The notes below the pieces were generated by a model. The model saw only the letters and a program-made list of their open reading frames with translations, was not told the origin of the DNA and made no database searches. From assembly GCA_902584915.1 (NCBI GenBank), contig CACIBQ010000005.1:1-42971 (forward strand): DNA of 42,971 nucleotides. Direction: 5' to 3'. This document shows positions 33,035-42,634 of this stretch, piece by piece. How positions within the stretch are numbered: the first letter of the stretch is position 1; every line of letters starts with the position of its first letter. This stretch comes from an uncultured Pelagibacteraceae bacterium (GTDB lineage Bacteria > Pseudomonadota > Alphaproteobacteria > Pelagibacterales > Pelagibacteraceae). Position numbers and translations under genes: made by a program.

Positions 33035-35257
33035 TTAATATAAGGGATCATTTTTAAAGAAATTTTTAAGTTTTATAGGTTTTTGTTCTAAAATATATCT
33101 ATAGACGTTATAATTTTCTAGAACTCTTTGAACATAATTTCTAGTTTCTTCAAATTTTATAAGTTCTATCCAATTTACATAATCAACTTGATTTTTTTGA
33201 GGATTTTTATTTATTTTTTTCCAATACCTAACTCTTTTGGGTCCAGCATTGTAAGCTGCTATTGCAAATGGATATGAGCCGTCGTACTCCAAAATCAATC
33301 CAGCTATGTAATGTGAGCCAAGGTTTATATTATATTCCGGATCAGTAGTTAATCTTGATTTAGAGTAAGGAAGCTTTGCTTGCTTTGCTACCACTTTAGC
33401 CGTGTAAGGCATTAACTGCATAAGTCCTTTAGCTCCAGCCCAACTATTAGCACTCAGGTCAAATTCGCTTTCTTGTCTAATTATAGATAAAATAAAAGCT
33501 GGTTCAGGAATTTTCCTTCCATTAATTAATTTTGGCGTACTTATAATTGGATAATTATATTTATTATGAAATCTTTTTTCATAAGATGCTATTTTTGAAA
33601 TTTGAATTGCAAAATCATATCTTCCAATTTCTGTAGCTAATTTTGCTGATAAAACTTCTGATCCTGTTGATATATTTTCTAAAGCTATATGTCTTAAAAT
33701 ATGTTTTGTGTATTTATCCTTATCAATTTCATCAAGCAGATATATAATTTTAACTAATTCACTTGTATTAAATTTTTCTATTGTACTCTTATCTATATTC
33801 ATTAAACCGCTTAATTCAAATGTCTCATTAGGATAAACTTTCATATGAGATAATTGACCGTAGTATGTAGTTAAATATTTTGCACCTTCCTTAAACCATT
33901 TAATAGCCTTTTCTTTATTACCTAACTTTTCGTAAGTCTTTCCAAGCCAATAAGCACCTCTTGCCATACTAATTGGATAAGAAACATTTTCATAAAAATT
34001 TAAAAAATGATCTTCAGCTAAAAGTGGATCATTAAGAAAACTTAAAGATATCCATCCACTCATCCATTCAGCTGATGCATATTCAGGACCTTCGGTTAAA
34101 GCATGGTTGCTTGAAATCTTATAAGCTAATTCATACTTTTTTTTGTAAATTAGAGATCTTGATATTATTTCTCTTTCTTTCCACCATTTATCTGGCCTAA
34201 CTAAATAATCTTTAGTGTTTTTTATCTTAATCAATATTTCAACAGAGCTGTCAACTCTTCCTCTTTTTCTTCTCCATTTTAATCTATCAAAATTTAATCC
34301 AGCATCATTTTTGTATTTATTAGGAACTTTGCTTATTGCTAAATCTACCCCATAAGATTTACTCATTAATAATTGTCTTGCTGTGTATAAAAGTTGTTCA
34401 TCTTTAGGCAAATATCTCAACATTCTTTTAAGATCCCAGTTTTTACCTTCCCAAGCAAGATGGTCAGCTCTTTTAATATAATCATCTGTATTTAAATATT
34501 TTTTAAATTTTTTTCTAAAATGTCTTAAATCATTTTTTGTTAAATCTGCAGTTATCCATCCCGACTTGATTAATGATATACCTTTTTCAACTTGATTAAT
34601 TTTAATCAAACTTTCACCTAACATCATTTTTCCAAAACCGCTTAATGGTTCATTTCCATTAAACCAATTAATAATTTGATTATGTGAAAGTTTACTAGAT
34701 ACTAATTTATGTTCTGCTAAATATTGAATTCTACTAATCCTAGGATAATTATTATTTTTTTTAATAAAATTATTATATTCATTAAAAGTTGCTTGGTTCC
34801 CAGTTGTAAGTAAGTGTTTCCATTGAATAAAATTATAAATTGATTTATCTTTTGCCTTCCAGGCTTCTTTAAGAGCATCATACCATTTTGCCTTTTCCAT
34901 TAAGCTTATGGCTTTTTTTGCTCTTGCAACATCTTTCTTTGAATAAAATTTTGATTTTTTAGGCGGTTTGATTTTAGAGACAACTATAGGCTTAGGCAAT
35001 GGCAGTATTACACCATTCACCTTTTTTTTAACTGTGGTTAATTTTTTTTTTTCTTCATCTTTTTCAGATAAATTTTTCTTTTTAACTAAAACTGGCTTTT
35101 TTTTAGGCAATAAATAATTAATTTCATTTAATTCAATATCAGATTTATTCACCAAAGGTTTGTTTTTGGGGATAATTAACTCTGTAGCAGTCGATAAATT
35201 AAAATAATTTAAAATAATGATGTTAATTAATATTAATTTTATTATTCTAAGGTTCAT
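33035..35257 (-). CDS. soluble lytic murein transglycosylase (Slt family)
   Basis: This enzyme cleaves peptidoglycan between MurNAc and GlcNAc in the periplasm, forming 1,6-anhydro ends. The 740-residue protein starts with a hydrophobic signal-like segment (about residues 7-24). A charged, lysine/proline-rich region follows, then a long superhelical alpha-domain of about 450 residues. The C-terminal SLT domain has IIRQESEFDLSANSWAGAKG with the catalytic Glu in RQESEF, then GLMQLMP and AAYNAGPKRVRYW. The length and layout match Slt70-like enzymes. Divergent from dapA by 39 bases. Confidence 0.92.
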   Translation of the reverse strand: MNLRIIKLILINIIILNYFNLSTATELIIPKNKPLVNKSDIELNEINYLLPKKKPVLVKKKNLSEKDEEKKKLTTVKKKVNGVILPLPKPIVVSKIKPPKKSKFYSKKDVARAKKAISLMEKAKWYDALKEAWKAKDKSIYNFIQWKHLLTTGNQATFNEYNNFIKKNNNYPRISRIQYLAEHKLVSSKLSHNQIINWFNGNEPLSGFGKMMLGESLIKINQVEKGISLIKSGWITADLTKNDLRHFRKKFKKYLNTDDYIKRADHLAWEGKNWDLKRMLRYLPKDEQLLYTARQLLMSKSYGVDLAISKVPNKYKNDAGLNFDRLKWRRKRGRVDSSVEILIKIKNTKDYLVRPDKWWKEREIISRSLIYKKKYELAYKISSNHALTEGPEYASAEWMSGWISLSFLNDPLLAEDHFLNFYENVSYPISMARGAYWLGKTYEKLGNKEKAIKWFKEGAKYLTTYYGQLSHMKVYPNETFELSGLMNIDKSTIEKFNTSELVKIIYLLDEIDKDKYTKHILRHIALENISTGSEVLSAKLATEIGRYDFAIQISKIASYEKRFHNKYNYPIISTPKLINGRKIPEPAFILSIIRQESEFDLSANSWAGAKGLMQLMPYTAKVVAKQAKLPYSKSRLTTDPEYNINLGSHYIAGLILEYDGSYPFAIAAYNAGPKRVRYWKKINKNPQKNQVDYVNWIELIKFEETRNYVQRVLENYNVYRYILEQKPIKLKNFFKNDPLY

Positions 35258-35296
35258 ATTTTTTTAATGAATCAACAAAATATGTTATAAGGATTT

Positions 35297-36178
35297 ATGT
35301 TTAAAGGATCAAATGTAGCACTAATAACCCCATTCAAGAATAATAAAGTTGATGAGGAAAAATACATTAAAATAATCAATTTTCACATTGAAAATGGTAC
35401 TAATGGCCTTGTTCCATGCGGAACAACAGGAGAGTCACCAACTTTATCTCATGAAGAGCATGAAAAATTAATTGAAATTTGCATAAAAGAATCAAATGGA
35501 AAACTTCCTGTTATTGCGGGTACAGGTTCTAATTCTACAAAAGAAGCAGTCTCTTTAACAATGCATGCAGAAAAAGCTGGTGCAGATGCAGCTCTTGTAG
35601 TTACACCTTATTATAATAAACCGACACAGGAAGGCTTGTATCAACATTATAAAGCTATTAATGATAATTGTGGAATACCAATAATTATTTATAATATTCC
35701 ATCTAGATCAGTAATTGATATGTCGGTAGAAACAATGGCAAAACTTTTTGAATTAAAAAATATAATCGGAGTTAAGGATGCAACAGGTGATTTAAATCGT
35801 GTAGATCAACAAAAATCTAAAATGGGAGAAGAGTTTATTCAATTAACAGGAAATGATGATAATGCTTTTGAATTTAATAAAAGAGGGGGAGTAGGTTCGA
35901 TAAGTGTAACTGCAAACATAGCTCCAAAATTATGTTCTGATTTTCAGAAATTTTCTAAATCTTCAAACGCAAATGAAATTAAGGAAGCTGAAAGATTAGA
36001 TGAAATACTTCAACCATTACATAAATCATTATTTATAGAAAGCAATCCTTCACCAGTAAAATATGTTGCAAAATTAATGGGCCTTTGTGATGATGTAGTA
36101 AGGCTTCCTTTAGTTAATTGCACAAAGGAAACAAAAAAAATTTTAGAAGAAGTTTCGAAAAAAGCTAAATTAATTTAA
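35297..36178 (+). CDS. dapA: 4-hydroxy-tetrahydrodipicolinate synthase
   Basis: DapA condenses pyruvate with aspartate semialdehyde in lysine and diaminopimelate synthesis. The 293-residue TIM barrel has GTTGESPTLS, VVTPYYNKPTQEGLYQHY, the tyrosine in IIYNIPSRS and the Schiff-base lysine in GVKDATGD. The length is normal. It starts a long plus-strand operon; smpB follows after 3 bases. A reasonable ribosome site, AAGGA, is just before the ATG. Confidence 0.96.
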   Translation: MFKGSNVALITPFKNNKVDEEKYIKIINFHIENGTNGLVPCGTTGESPTLSHEEHEKLIEICIKESNGKLPVIAGTGSNSTKEAVSLTMHAEKAGADAALVVTPYYNKPTQEGLYQHYKAINDNCGIPIIIYNIPSRSVIDMSVETMAKLFELKNIIGVKDATGDLNRVDQQKSKMGEEFIQLTGNDDNAFEFNKRGGVGSISVTANIAPKLCSDFQKFSKSSNANEIKEAERLDEILQPLHKSLFIESNPSPVKYVAKLMGLCDDVVRLPLVNCTKETKKILEEVSKKAKLI

Positions 36179-36181
36179 TTA

Positions 36182-36652
36182 ATGACTTTAAAAAAAAGAA
36201 ATGGTTTAAAAATCATTTGTTTAAATAGAAAGGCTAGTTTTAATTATTTTTTTAGTGATTTATTAGAAGCTGGAATTGTTCTTAAAGGATCAGAAATAAA
36301 ATCTGTAAGATCTGGAAAGGTAAATATTGGAGATTCTTATGGTATAGAAAAAGATGGTGAAATATATTTAATTAATTCTCACATACCGATTTACAAAGAA
36401 GCCAGCTATTCAAATCACAATCCTTATGAAGAAAGAAAATTATTACTTAACAAACGAGAAATAAACAAATTAATTGGAAAGATTAACAAAGAAGGATTCA
36501 CAATTGTTCCCACAAAAATGTATTTTAAAAAGGGAAAAGCAAAAATAGAAATTGCAGTTGCAAAAGGAAAAAAGAATTTTGATAAGCGTCAGACTAAAAA
36601 AACTAGAGATTGGAATCGTGATAAAGCAAGATATTTCAGAAAAACAAGCTAA
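36182..36652 (+). CDS. smpB: SsrA-binding protein SmpB
   Basis: SmpB binds tmRNA and brings it to stalled ribosomes for trans-translation. The 156-residue basic protein has [20 protein letters not shown], the [15 protein letters not shown] segment and the C-terminal [20 protein letters not shown], quoted in part as [17 protein letters not shown], which is diagnostic. The usual folK/dapA context fits. No tmRNA gene is seen in the window. Confidence 0.95.
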   Translation: MTLKKRNGLKIICLNRKASFNYFFSDLLEAGIVLKGSEIKSVRSGKVNIGDSYGIEKDGEIYLINSHIPIYKEASYSNHNPYEERKLLLNKREINKLIGKINKEGFTIVPTKMYFKKGKAKIEIAVAKGKKNFDKRQTKKTRDWNRDKARYFRKTS

Positions 36653-37145
36653 TTTTGTTTATTTATCAATTGGTTCTAATTTAGGCGATAGATTAACTAA
36701 TATAGAATCAACTAAAAAATTATTAATACTAAATGAAATTTTCATACAAGATTCTTCAAGTTATTACGAAACACCATCATGGCCAAATAGAAATTTTCCT
36801 AAATTTTATAACGTAATTTTAAAAGTTAAAGTAGATATGTCATTAATAGGTCTTTTCAAAGTTGTTAAAAATATTGAAAAGAAAGTTGGAAGAAAAAAAT
36901 CATTAAAGAATCATCCCAGAATATGCGATATTGATATTATCGATTTTAAGGGCATAAATCTCAAAACTGAATTTAATGGTCAAGAAATTGAAGCTCCACA
37001 CCCTAAAATGCATAAGAGAAATTTTGTTATTTTTCCGCTTTATGAACTTAATAAAAACTGGATTCATCCTAAAACAAAGGTCAAAATTAATCATATAATC
37101 AATCAATTTAAAGGTCAGGAGCTATCTGACATTAGAATTGTATAA
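36618..37145 (+). CDS. folK: 2-amino-4-hydroxy-6-hydroxymethyldihydropteridine pyrophosphokinase
   Basis: HPPK transfers pyrophosphate from ATP to the pterin in folate synthesis. The conserved core starts at [17 protein letters not shown], followed by [20 protein letters not shown] and [13 protein letters not shown] with the acidic metal-binding pair Asp-x-Asp, and [19 protein letters not shown]. The start is uncertain. A frame extending to ATG 36552 gives an implausible N-terminal extension inside smpB. I prefer GTG 36618, which gives a 175-residue protein overlapping smpB by 35 bases. An ATT at 36633 is a further option. It is the third gene of the dapA run. Confidence 0.88.
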   Translation: MIKQDISEKQANFVYLSIGSNLGDRLTNIESTKKLLILNEIFIQDSSSYYETPSWPNRNFPKFYNVILKVKVDMSLIGLFKVVKNIEKKVGRKKSLKNHPRICDIDIIDFKGINLKTEFNGQEIEAPHPKMHKRNFVIFPLYELNKNWIHPKTKVKINHIINQFKGQELSDIRIV

Positions 37146-37166
37146 AATAAGTGATATAATATATTT

Positions 37167-38912
37167 ATGTTAAAATCAGATGATTTAATAAATAAAGTTA
37201 AAGTTTATAATAAGTTCCTAAATCCAGAAACTTTAACAAAAGCTTATAATTTTGCATTAAAAGCTCACGAAAAACAAAAAAGAGACGAAGGTTCTCCTTA
37301 TATTATCCATCCTGTTGCTGTAGCAAATATTTTAACAGAATTAAAATTAGATAGTGCAACAATAGCGACCGGTCTCCTTCATGATACTATTGAAGATACT
37401 CATGCAACATACCAAACTATCAAAGAAGAATTTGGTTTAGAAGTTGCAGATTTAGTTGACGGCGTTACAAAAATTTCTGAATTTGAAAATCAAGCTATAT
37501 CAAATTCAAAAGCTGAAAATTTTAGGAAGCTAATTTTGGCAACATCAAAAGATATTAGGGTCCTTCTTGTTAAACTTGCTGACAGATTGCACAATATGAG
37601 AACAATTAAATTTATTACAGATAATGAGAAACAAGTACGCAAGGCAAAAGAAACAATGGAAATATACGCTCCTTTAGCCGACCGAATGGGAATGAATAGA
37701 ATAAGAGATGAACTAGAAGATCTTTCATTTCAGGTATTAAATTCTGAAGCAAGAGAATTAATTAAAAAAAGACTTGATGAAATAAAAGAGAACAGAACAA
37801 CTAGCATTAATAATGTATCTAATGAATTTACCGATGTATTAAATCAGAATGCTCTAGAATCTCAAATTATAGGAAGAGAAAAAACACCTTTTTCAATTTG
37901 GAGAAAAGTACAAAAAAAAAGAGTCTCACTAGAGCAAATTACTGACATTATAGGTTTTAGAATAATATTAAATTCCATCGATGATTGTTATAAAGCTTTG
38001 GGTGTTTTGCACTCAAAATATAATTGTATACCAGGCAAATTCAAAGACTACATCTCTTCACCAAAAATAAACAATTATCAGTCTATACATACAGCAATTA
38101 TTGGTCCAAATAAAAGACCAATAGAAATTCAAATCAGAACAAAGCCAATGCACGATTTTGCCGAAAGAGGTATAGCATCTCACTGGAAATATAAATCATC
38201 AGAAAAATTCAATTCATTAACATGGAAAGAATATGATTGGTTGAAAGATCTAGTTGAAATTATTGAAAAAAATGAAAACCCAGAACATTATTTTGAATAC
38301 ACAAAATTACAAATGTTCCAAGAAAATGTTTTCTGTTTTACTCCTAAGGGAATGATTATAAAATTACCTAAACATGCAACCCCAATTGATTTTTCATATG
38401 CAGTTCATACTAAAATAGGAGATGCCGCTATCGGTTGTGAAATTAATGGAAAAGAAAGCCCGCTACAAAGTATTTTAGTTAACGGAGATGTAGTCAAAAT
38501 AAAAACTTCAAAAAAAGCCTCTCCATCATTGCACTGGTTAACATCAACTACAACAGGTAAAGCTAGAGCTGCAATTAGAAGATATTGGCAATACAGAGAT
38601 GACAACAAGCCTGTTAAATCTAAACAATATAATACTACTTTGTGGATCTCTCTTCCTGACATTCCTGGTCAATTAGGTGACGTAACAACTCTTATAGGTC
38701 AAAATAAAATGAATATTTCCAGTGTAGAAATGGTAGAAAAAACAAAAAATACAATAAACTTTAGATTTAATTTAATAATTAATGATCTGAAAAACTTTAC
38801 AAATCTGATTAGTGAGTTAAAACAAAAAGAATTAAAATTCAAAATTATAAGACATAAAAATAAAAAATATGCTTTCTTTAAAAAACTCTTTAGCGGTTTT
38901 AAGAAAAACTGA
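37167..38912 (+). CDS. relA/spoT: bifunctional (p)ppGpp synthetase/hydrolase
   Basis: This enzyme makes and degrades the alarmone (p)ppGpp. The HD hydrolase domain (about 25-180) has GLLHDTIEDT and LVKLADRLHNMRT. The synthetase domain (about 225-345) has ITDIIGFRIIL and INNYQSIHTAIIGP. A TGS domain (about 385-445) has FCFTPKGMIIKLPKHATPID, and an ACT-like domain is at the C-terminus (SLPDIPGQLGDVTTLIGQNK). At 581 residues it is shorter than typical 700-plus-residue long RSH proteins; the region between TGS and ACT is reduced, probably part of the streamlined style. Its 3' end overlaps pyrE by 44 bases. Confidence 0.93.
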   Translation: MLKSDDLINKVKVYNKFLNPETLTKAYNFALKAHEKQKRDEGSPYIIHPVAVANILTELKLDSATIATGLLHDTIEDTHATYQTIKEEFGLEVADLVDGVTKISEFENQAISNSKAENFRKLILATSKDIRVLLVKLADRLHNMRTIKFITDNEKQVRKAKETMEIYAPLADRMGMNRIRDELEDLSFQVLNSEARELIKKRLDEIKENRTTSINNVSNEFTDVLNQNALESQIIGREKTPFSIWRKVQKKRVSLEQITDIIGFRIILNSIDDCYKALGVLHSKYNCIPGKFKDYISSPKINNYQSIHTAIIGPNKRPIEIQIRTKPMHDFAERGIASHWKYKSSEKFNSLTWKEYDWLKDLVEIIEKNENPEHYFEYTKLQMFQENVFCFTPKGMIIKLPKHATPIDFSYAVHTKIGDAAIGCEINGKESPLQSILVNGDVVKIKTSKKASPSLHWLTSTTTGKARAAIRRYWQYRDDNKPVKSKQYNTTLWISLPDIPGQLGDVTTLIGQNKMNISSVEMVEKTKNTINFRFNLIINDLKNFTNLISELKQKELKFKIIRHKNKKYAFFKKLFSGFKKN

Positions 38913-39456
38913 GGCACTTAAAGAAGGACATTTCATACTTTCTTCAGGATTGCATTCATCAAAATATATTCAGTGTGCTAAATTATTAAGTTTTCCTAAA
39001 CATGCAGAAAAAATTTGCAAATCTCTAGCTTCTAAAATTAAAAGAAATTTTAAAAATATTGACATGATTCTAGCTCCTGCTGTTGGCGGAATAGTTATAG
39101 GATATGAAATGGGTAGATTGCTTAAAAAAGAATCTATTTTTTGCGAAAGAGTAAAAGGAAAATTTCGTTTAAGAAGAGGCTTCAATATTAGACCCAGATC
39201 AAAAATATTAATTGTTGAAGATGTTATAACAACAGGAAAATCAAGTCTTGAATGTGTTAATTTAATAAAAAAATCAAAAGCTACATTAGTTGGTTTTGCA
39301 TGTCTAATTGATAGGTCTAATAAAAAACAACTCAAAATTAAGAAAAAAATTATTTCCCAAGTTAAACTTGAAATACCAACGTATAATAAAAATAATATTC
39401 CTTCTTATTTAAAAACTATACCTATTACTTCACCAGGTAGTAGAAGAATTAAATGA
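38869..39456 (+). CDS. pyrE: orotate phosphoribosyltransferase
   Basis: PyrE makes orotidine 5'-phosphate from orotate and PRPP in pyrimidine synthesis. The 195-residue protein has FILSSGLHSSKYIQCAKLL at the start, MILAPAVGGIVIGYEMGR in the middle and the PRPP loop ILIVEDVITTGKSS. The start at 38869 overlaps the relA/spoT end by 44 bases and gives the expected N-terminus. The stop overlaps the pdxJ start (ATGA). Confidence 0.95.
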   Translation: MLSLKNSLAVLRKTEALKEGHFILSSGLHSSKYIQCAKLLSFPKHAEKICKSLASKIKRNFKNIDMILAPAVGGIVIGYEMGRLLKKESIFCERVKGKFRLRRGFNIRPRSKILIVEDVITTGKSSLECVNLIKKSKATLVGFACLIDRSNKKQLKIKKKIISQVKLEIPTYNKNNIPSYLKTIPITSPGSRRIK

Positions 39457-40175
39457 TAAAACTTGGTGTTAATATAGATCATATCGCAACTGTTAGAAAT
39501 GCAAGGGGGGAAGATCACCCTTATCCTTATCTTATGGCTAAATACTCAATGGACAGTGGCGCTAACTCTATTACAATTCATTTAAGAGAAGATAGACGGC
39601 ATATTAATGATAAAGATTTAAAAATAATTTCTTCTTTAAAAAAAGTACCTTTAAATCTTGAAATCTCATCAAATCCAAAAATGATAAAATTAGCCATTAA
39701 ATTTAAACCTAATTATGTCTGTATAGTTCCAGAAAAAAGACAGGAAATAACTACCGAAGGAGGACTAAACTTAATAAAAAATAAAAAAAAAATTAAATTT
39801 GCAGTTAATAAATTAAATAGTTCAAGTATTAGAACAAGTCTTTTTATTAACCCATCAATTAAAGATATCAAACTTTCCAAAAATATTGGAGCCAAATGTG
39901 TAGAAATTCATACTGGAAAAATTTCCAATCTAGTAAAAAAAAATAAAAAATATCATAAAGAATTTTTAAATATAAAAAAATGTTCTATTTATGCCAATTC
40001 TATAGGTTTAGAAGTTCATGCTGGACATGGCTTAGATTATAAAACTACTAAAATTTTAAAAAAAATAAAGCAAATTAAAGAATATAATATTGGCCATTTT
40101 ATAATTGGAGAATCAATAAAATATGGTTTAAGGAACGTTATTAAAAAATTTAAAACAATTTTAAATAAAAATTAA
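39453..40175 (+). CDS. pdxJ: pyridoxine 5'-phosphate synthase PdxJ
   Basis: PdxJ forms pyridoxine 5'-phosphate from deoxyxylulose phosphate and 3-amino-2-oxopropyl phosphate (DXP-dependent vitamin B6 route). The 240-residue TIM barrel opens with LGVNIDHIATVRNARG, followed by GANSITIHLREDRRHI, VCIVPEKRQEITTEGG and VHAGHGLDY, all conserved. It overlaps pyrE by 4 bases and is followed immediately by acpS, an order common in proteobacteria. Confidence 0.96.
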   Translation: MIKLGVNIDHIATVRNARGEDHPYPYLMAKYSMDSGANSITIHLREDRRHINDKDLKIISSLKKVPLNLEISSNPKMIKLAIKFKPNYVCIVPEKRQEITTEGGLNLIKNKKKIKFAVNKLNSSSIRTSLFINPSIKDIKLSKNIGAKCVEIHTGKISNLVKKNKKYHKEFLNIKKCSIYANSIGLEVHAGHGLDYKTTKILKKIKQIKEYNIGHFIIGESIKYGLRNVIKKFKTILNKN

Positions 40176-40562
40176 ATGTCAATTATTGGTATTGGAGTAG
40201 ATATTGTAAAAAATAATAGATTGAAAAAATTAATAAAAAATAAGCTTTTTTTAGAGAGAATATTTACATATCAGGAACAAAAATCATCATCTACACTGAA
40301 AAATAAACTTAATTATTACTCAAAAAGATTTGCAGCAAAAGAAGCGTTTTCTAAAGCTACAGGCCTAGGCATTTCAAAAAATCTTCATTTTAAAAATATT
40401 GAAATAAAAAATGATAAAAAAGGACGACCTTCAATTAGCCTTAATCCAGTTACAAGCAAATACTTAAAAAAAAAATTTAAAGTTAAATCATTTAAAACTA
40501 ATCTATCAATATCTGATGAAAAGAATTATTCTGTAGCTTACGTAATAATAGAAAAATTATGA
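40176..40562 (+). CDS. acpS: holo-acyl carrier protein synthase
   Basis: AcpS attaches 4'-phosphopantetheine from CoA to acyl carrier protein. The 128-residue protein has the Mg-binding motif IGIGVDIVKNNRL with Asp9, and the FAAKEAFSKATGLGI motif with the second acidic ligand. It starts directly after the pdxJ stop and overlaps lepB by 4 bases. Confidence 0.94.
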   Translation: MSIIGIGVDIVKNNRLKKLIKNKLFLERIFTYQEQKSSSTLKNKLNYYSKRFAAKEAFSKATGLGISKNLHFKNIEIKNDKKGRPSISLNPVTSKYLKKKFKVKSFKTNLSISDEKNYSVAYVIIEKL

Positions 40563-41293
40563 TAAAAAAAAATGTAATAATTGATAATATCAAAACTCTT
40601 ATATATGCATTGATAATAGCAATTATTTTAAGATCATTACTTATACAGCCTTTTTATATTCCTTCATCATCAATGGAATCAAACCTTTTAGTTGGAGATA
40701 GATTATTTGTTACTAAGTATTCGTATGGTTACAGCAAACATTCATTTCCTTTTAGTCCACCAATTTTTAGTGGTAGAATTTTCGATAATAGTCCTAATAG
40801 AGGTGATATAGTAGTATTTAAGACTCCATCTGATAATAGAACTGATTATATAAAAAGATTGATAGGTCTTCCCGGTGATACAATTCAATTTATTGATGGA
40901 AATCTTTATATCAATAATAATCAGGTTTTAAGGACACTGATAAATGATAAACAAATTCTTTATTGCGGAAGCCAAAAAATTTCAGTTTCAACACATCAAG
41001 AAAAACTGCCCAATAACAAATCATATATTGTTTCATATAGAAATGATGTTTCATTTCAAAACTCTGATAAATATTTTGTTCCAGAAAACTATTATTTTTT
41101 TTTAGGAGATAATAGAGATTGTTCAAAGGATAGTAGATTTTTATCTGAAGTTGGATACGTTCATAAAGATAATTTAGTAGGTAAAGCGCAATTATTATTT
41201 TTTTCATCCAACAGTAGAGAAGGTAGTATTTTTCAAATATGGAAGTGGCCAAATATTATTAGATATGACAGATTTTTTAAAAGTTTAAATTAA
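40559..41293 (+). CDS. lepB: signal peptidase I
   Basis: LepB removes signal peptides from exported proteins at the outer face of the inner membrane. The 244-residue protein has one N-terminal membrane helix (about 10-28). The catalytic Ser38 is in PSSSMESNLLVGD, the catalytic Lys99 is in DYIKRLIGLPGD, and the C-terminal box FFLGDNRDCSKDSRF is present. There is only one clear transmembrane segment, as in many non-enteric LepB. The stop codon overlaps the rnc start by one base. Confidence 0.94.
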   Translation: MIKKNVIIDNIKTLIYALIIAIILRSLLIQPFYIPSSSMESNLLVGDRLFVTKYSYGYSKHSFPFSPPIFSGRIFDNSPNRGDIVVFKTPSDNRTDYIKRLIGLPGDTIQFIDGNLYINNNQVLRTLINDKQILYCGSQKISVSTHQEKLPNNKSYIVSYRNDVSFQNSDKYFVPENYYFFLGDNRDCSKDSRFLSEVGYVHKDNLVGKAQLLFFSSNSREGSIFQIWKWPNIIRYDRFFKSLN

Positions 41294-41970
41294 TGAAAAA
41301 AATTATAAATAAACTAGAACATAATTTAGGTTTTAAAATTAACAAAGTAGAACTTTATAATAAAGCTGTTACTCATAAAAGTGCTGATAAAAATAACAAT
41401 TATGAAAAGCTAGAATTTTTGGGTGATAGAGTTTTGGGTTTATGTATATCTAAAACATTACTTGAAACTTTCCCAGATCAAAAAGAAGGAATTTTAGACA
41501 AAAAATTAGCTTCTTTAGTTAATAAAAATAAATGTTATGAAATTGGTAAAGAACTTCAGTTAGATACTTTAATTAAAATCGGCAATTTAAGATTAAAAAA
41601 AAATATTATAGAAAAGAAAATTATTTCAGACTCTTGTGAGGCATTAATAGGTGCAATTTATTTAGATAAGGGTTTAGATTTTGTTGAAAAATTTATATTA
41701 AAAAACTGGGATAAACATATTTATGATAAAAATATAAACATAATCGATGCTAAAACTAAGTTGCAAGAATATTCGCTAAAAAGATTTAAATTATTACCAA
41801 TTTATAAATTTGTTTCAAATACTGGCCCAAAACACAAACCAAACTTTAAGGTTGCAGTTAAATTAAAAGATACAAGCTTTGTTGAAGCTGATGGGTCTTC
41901 TAAAAAATTAGCACAACAAGCTGCGGCTACAAAATTATTAAATATTTTGGAAAATAAAAATGAAATTTGA
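41293..41970 (+). CDS. rnc: ribonuclease III
   Basis: RNase III cuts double-stranded RNA and processes rRNA precursors. The 225-residue protein has the signature EKLEFLGDRVLGLCIS (about residues 36-51) with the catalytic acidic residues, the second acidic patch SDSCEALIGAIYLD, and a C-terminal dsRNA-binding domain (DAKTKLQEYSLKR to KKLAQQAAATKLL). It overlaps recO by 11 bases. The era gene, often found between rnc and recO, is not here. Confidence 0.94.
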   Translation: MKKIINKLEHNLGFKINKVELYNKAVTHKSADKNNNYEKLEFLGDRVLGLCISKTLLETFPDQKEGILDKKLASLVNKNKCYEIGKELQLDTLIKIGNLRLKKNIIEKKIISDSCEALIGAIYLDKGLDFVEKFILKNWDKHIYDKNINIIDAKTKLQEYSLKRFKLLPIYKFVSNTGPKHKPNFKVAVKLKDTSFVEADGSSKKLAQQAAATKLLNILENKNEI

Positions 41971-42634
41971 GGATGAAGGTTTTTTATTAAGCAAAAATAA
42001 ATACAACGAAAATTCAGTTATTGCTGAATTTTTCACAAAAAATAATGGTAAAGTTTCTGGTATTATTTTTGGAGCAACTTCAGCAAAAATTAAAAATTTC
42101 TTATTAATAGGCAATCATTTTAATATTCAATTTAATTCAAAAAATCAAAATAAAGCTGGATATTTTAAAACAGAAATTGAAAAGATTTTTACCCCACATT
42201 TCTTAGATGATAAAATTAAACTTAATTGTATTTTATATTCATTAAATTTAATTAAGATTCTTACCGTAGAAAATCAATCAAATAAAAAAATTTATAATCA
42301 ATTGTTTAAACTGTTTGAACTTCTTAATCGTGAGGACTGGATAAAAACATTTATTTTTTGGGAATTGGAAGTTATCAAACTAGTAGGCTACGATATTGAT
42401 TTTAATGATTACATTGATCAAAAAAAAATAAAAATTGATGACCCATATGTAAAATCCATCGATGGTTCAAAAAAAATACCAGTATTTTTGCTTAAAAAAA
42501 ATAATTCTATAATTAATTATGAAGTCCTCAAAGATGGATTAAAAATTGTTGGAGATTTTTTAAATAAAACTATTTTGATACCTAACAATATAAATTTTCC
42601 TTTATCAAGAATTGAATTTTTAAAATCAATTTAA
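41960..42634 (+). CDS. recO: DNA repair protein RecO
   Basis: RecO works with RecR (and RecF) to load RecA at gaps. The 224-residue protein has the N-terminal OB fold starting FEDEGFLLSKNKYNENSVIA, then KVSGIIFGATSAKIKNFLLIG, followed by a helical domain. The zinc cysteines present in some RecO proteins are not seen. It starts inside the end of rnc and its 3' end overlaps hemB by 4 bases on the other strand. The family is divergent, so the identification rests on the N-terminal pattern plus the rnc context. Confidence 0.85.
   Translation: MKFEDEGFLLSKNKYNENSVIAEFFTKNNGKVSGIIFGATSAKIKNFLLIGNHFNIQFNSKNQNKAGYFKTEIEKIFTPHFLDDKIKLNCILYSLNLIKILTVENQSNKKIYNQLFKLFELLNREDWIKTFIFWELEVIKLVGYDIDFNDYIDQKKIKIDDPYVKSIDGSKKIPVFLLKKNNSIINYEVLKDGLKIVGDFLNKTILIPNNINFPLSRIEFLKSI

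Noticed and set aside
38970-39335. 121-residue minus-strand frame inside pyrE
   Set aside because: Antisense to a clear housekeeping gene; its hydrophobic look is a by-product of complementing lysine-rich codons.
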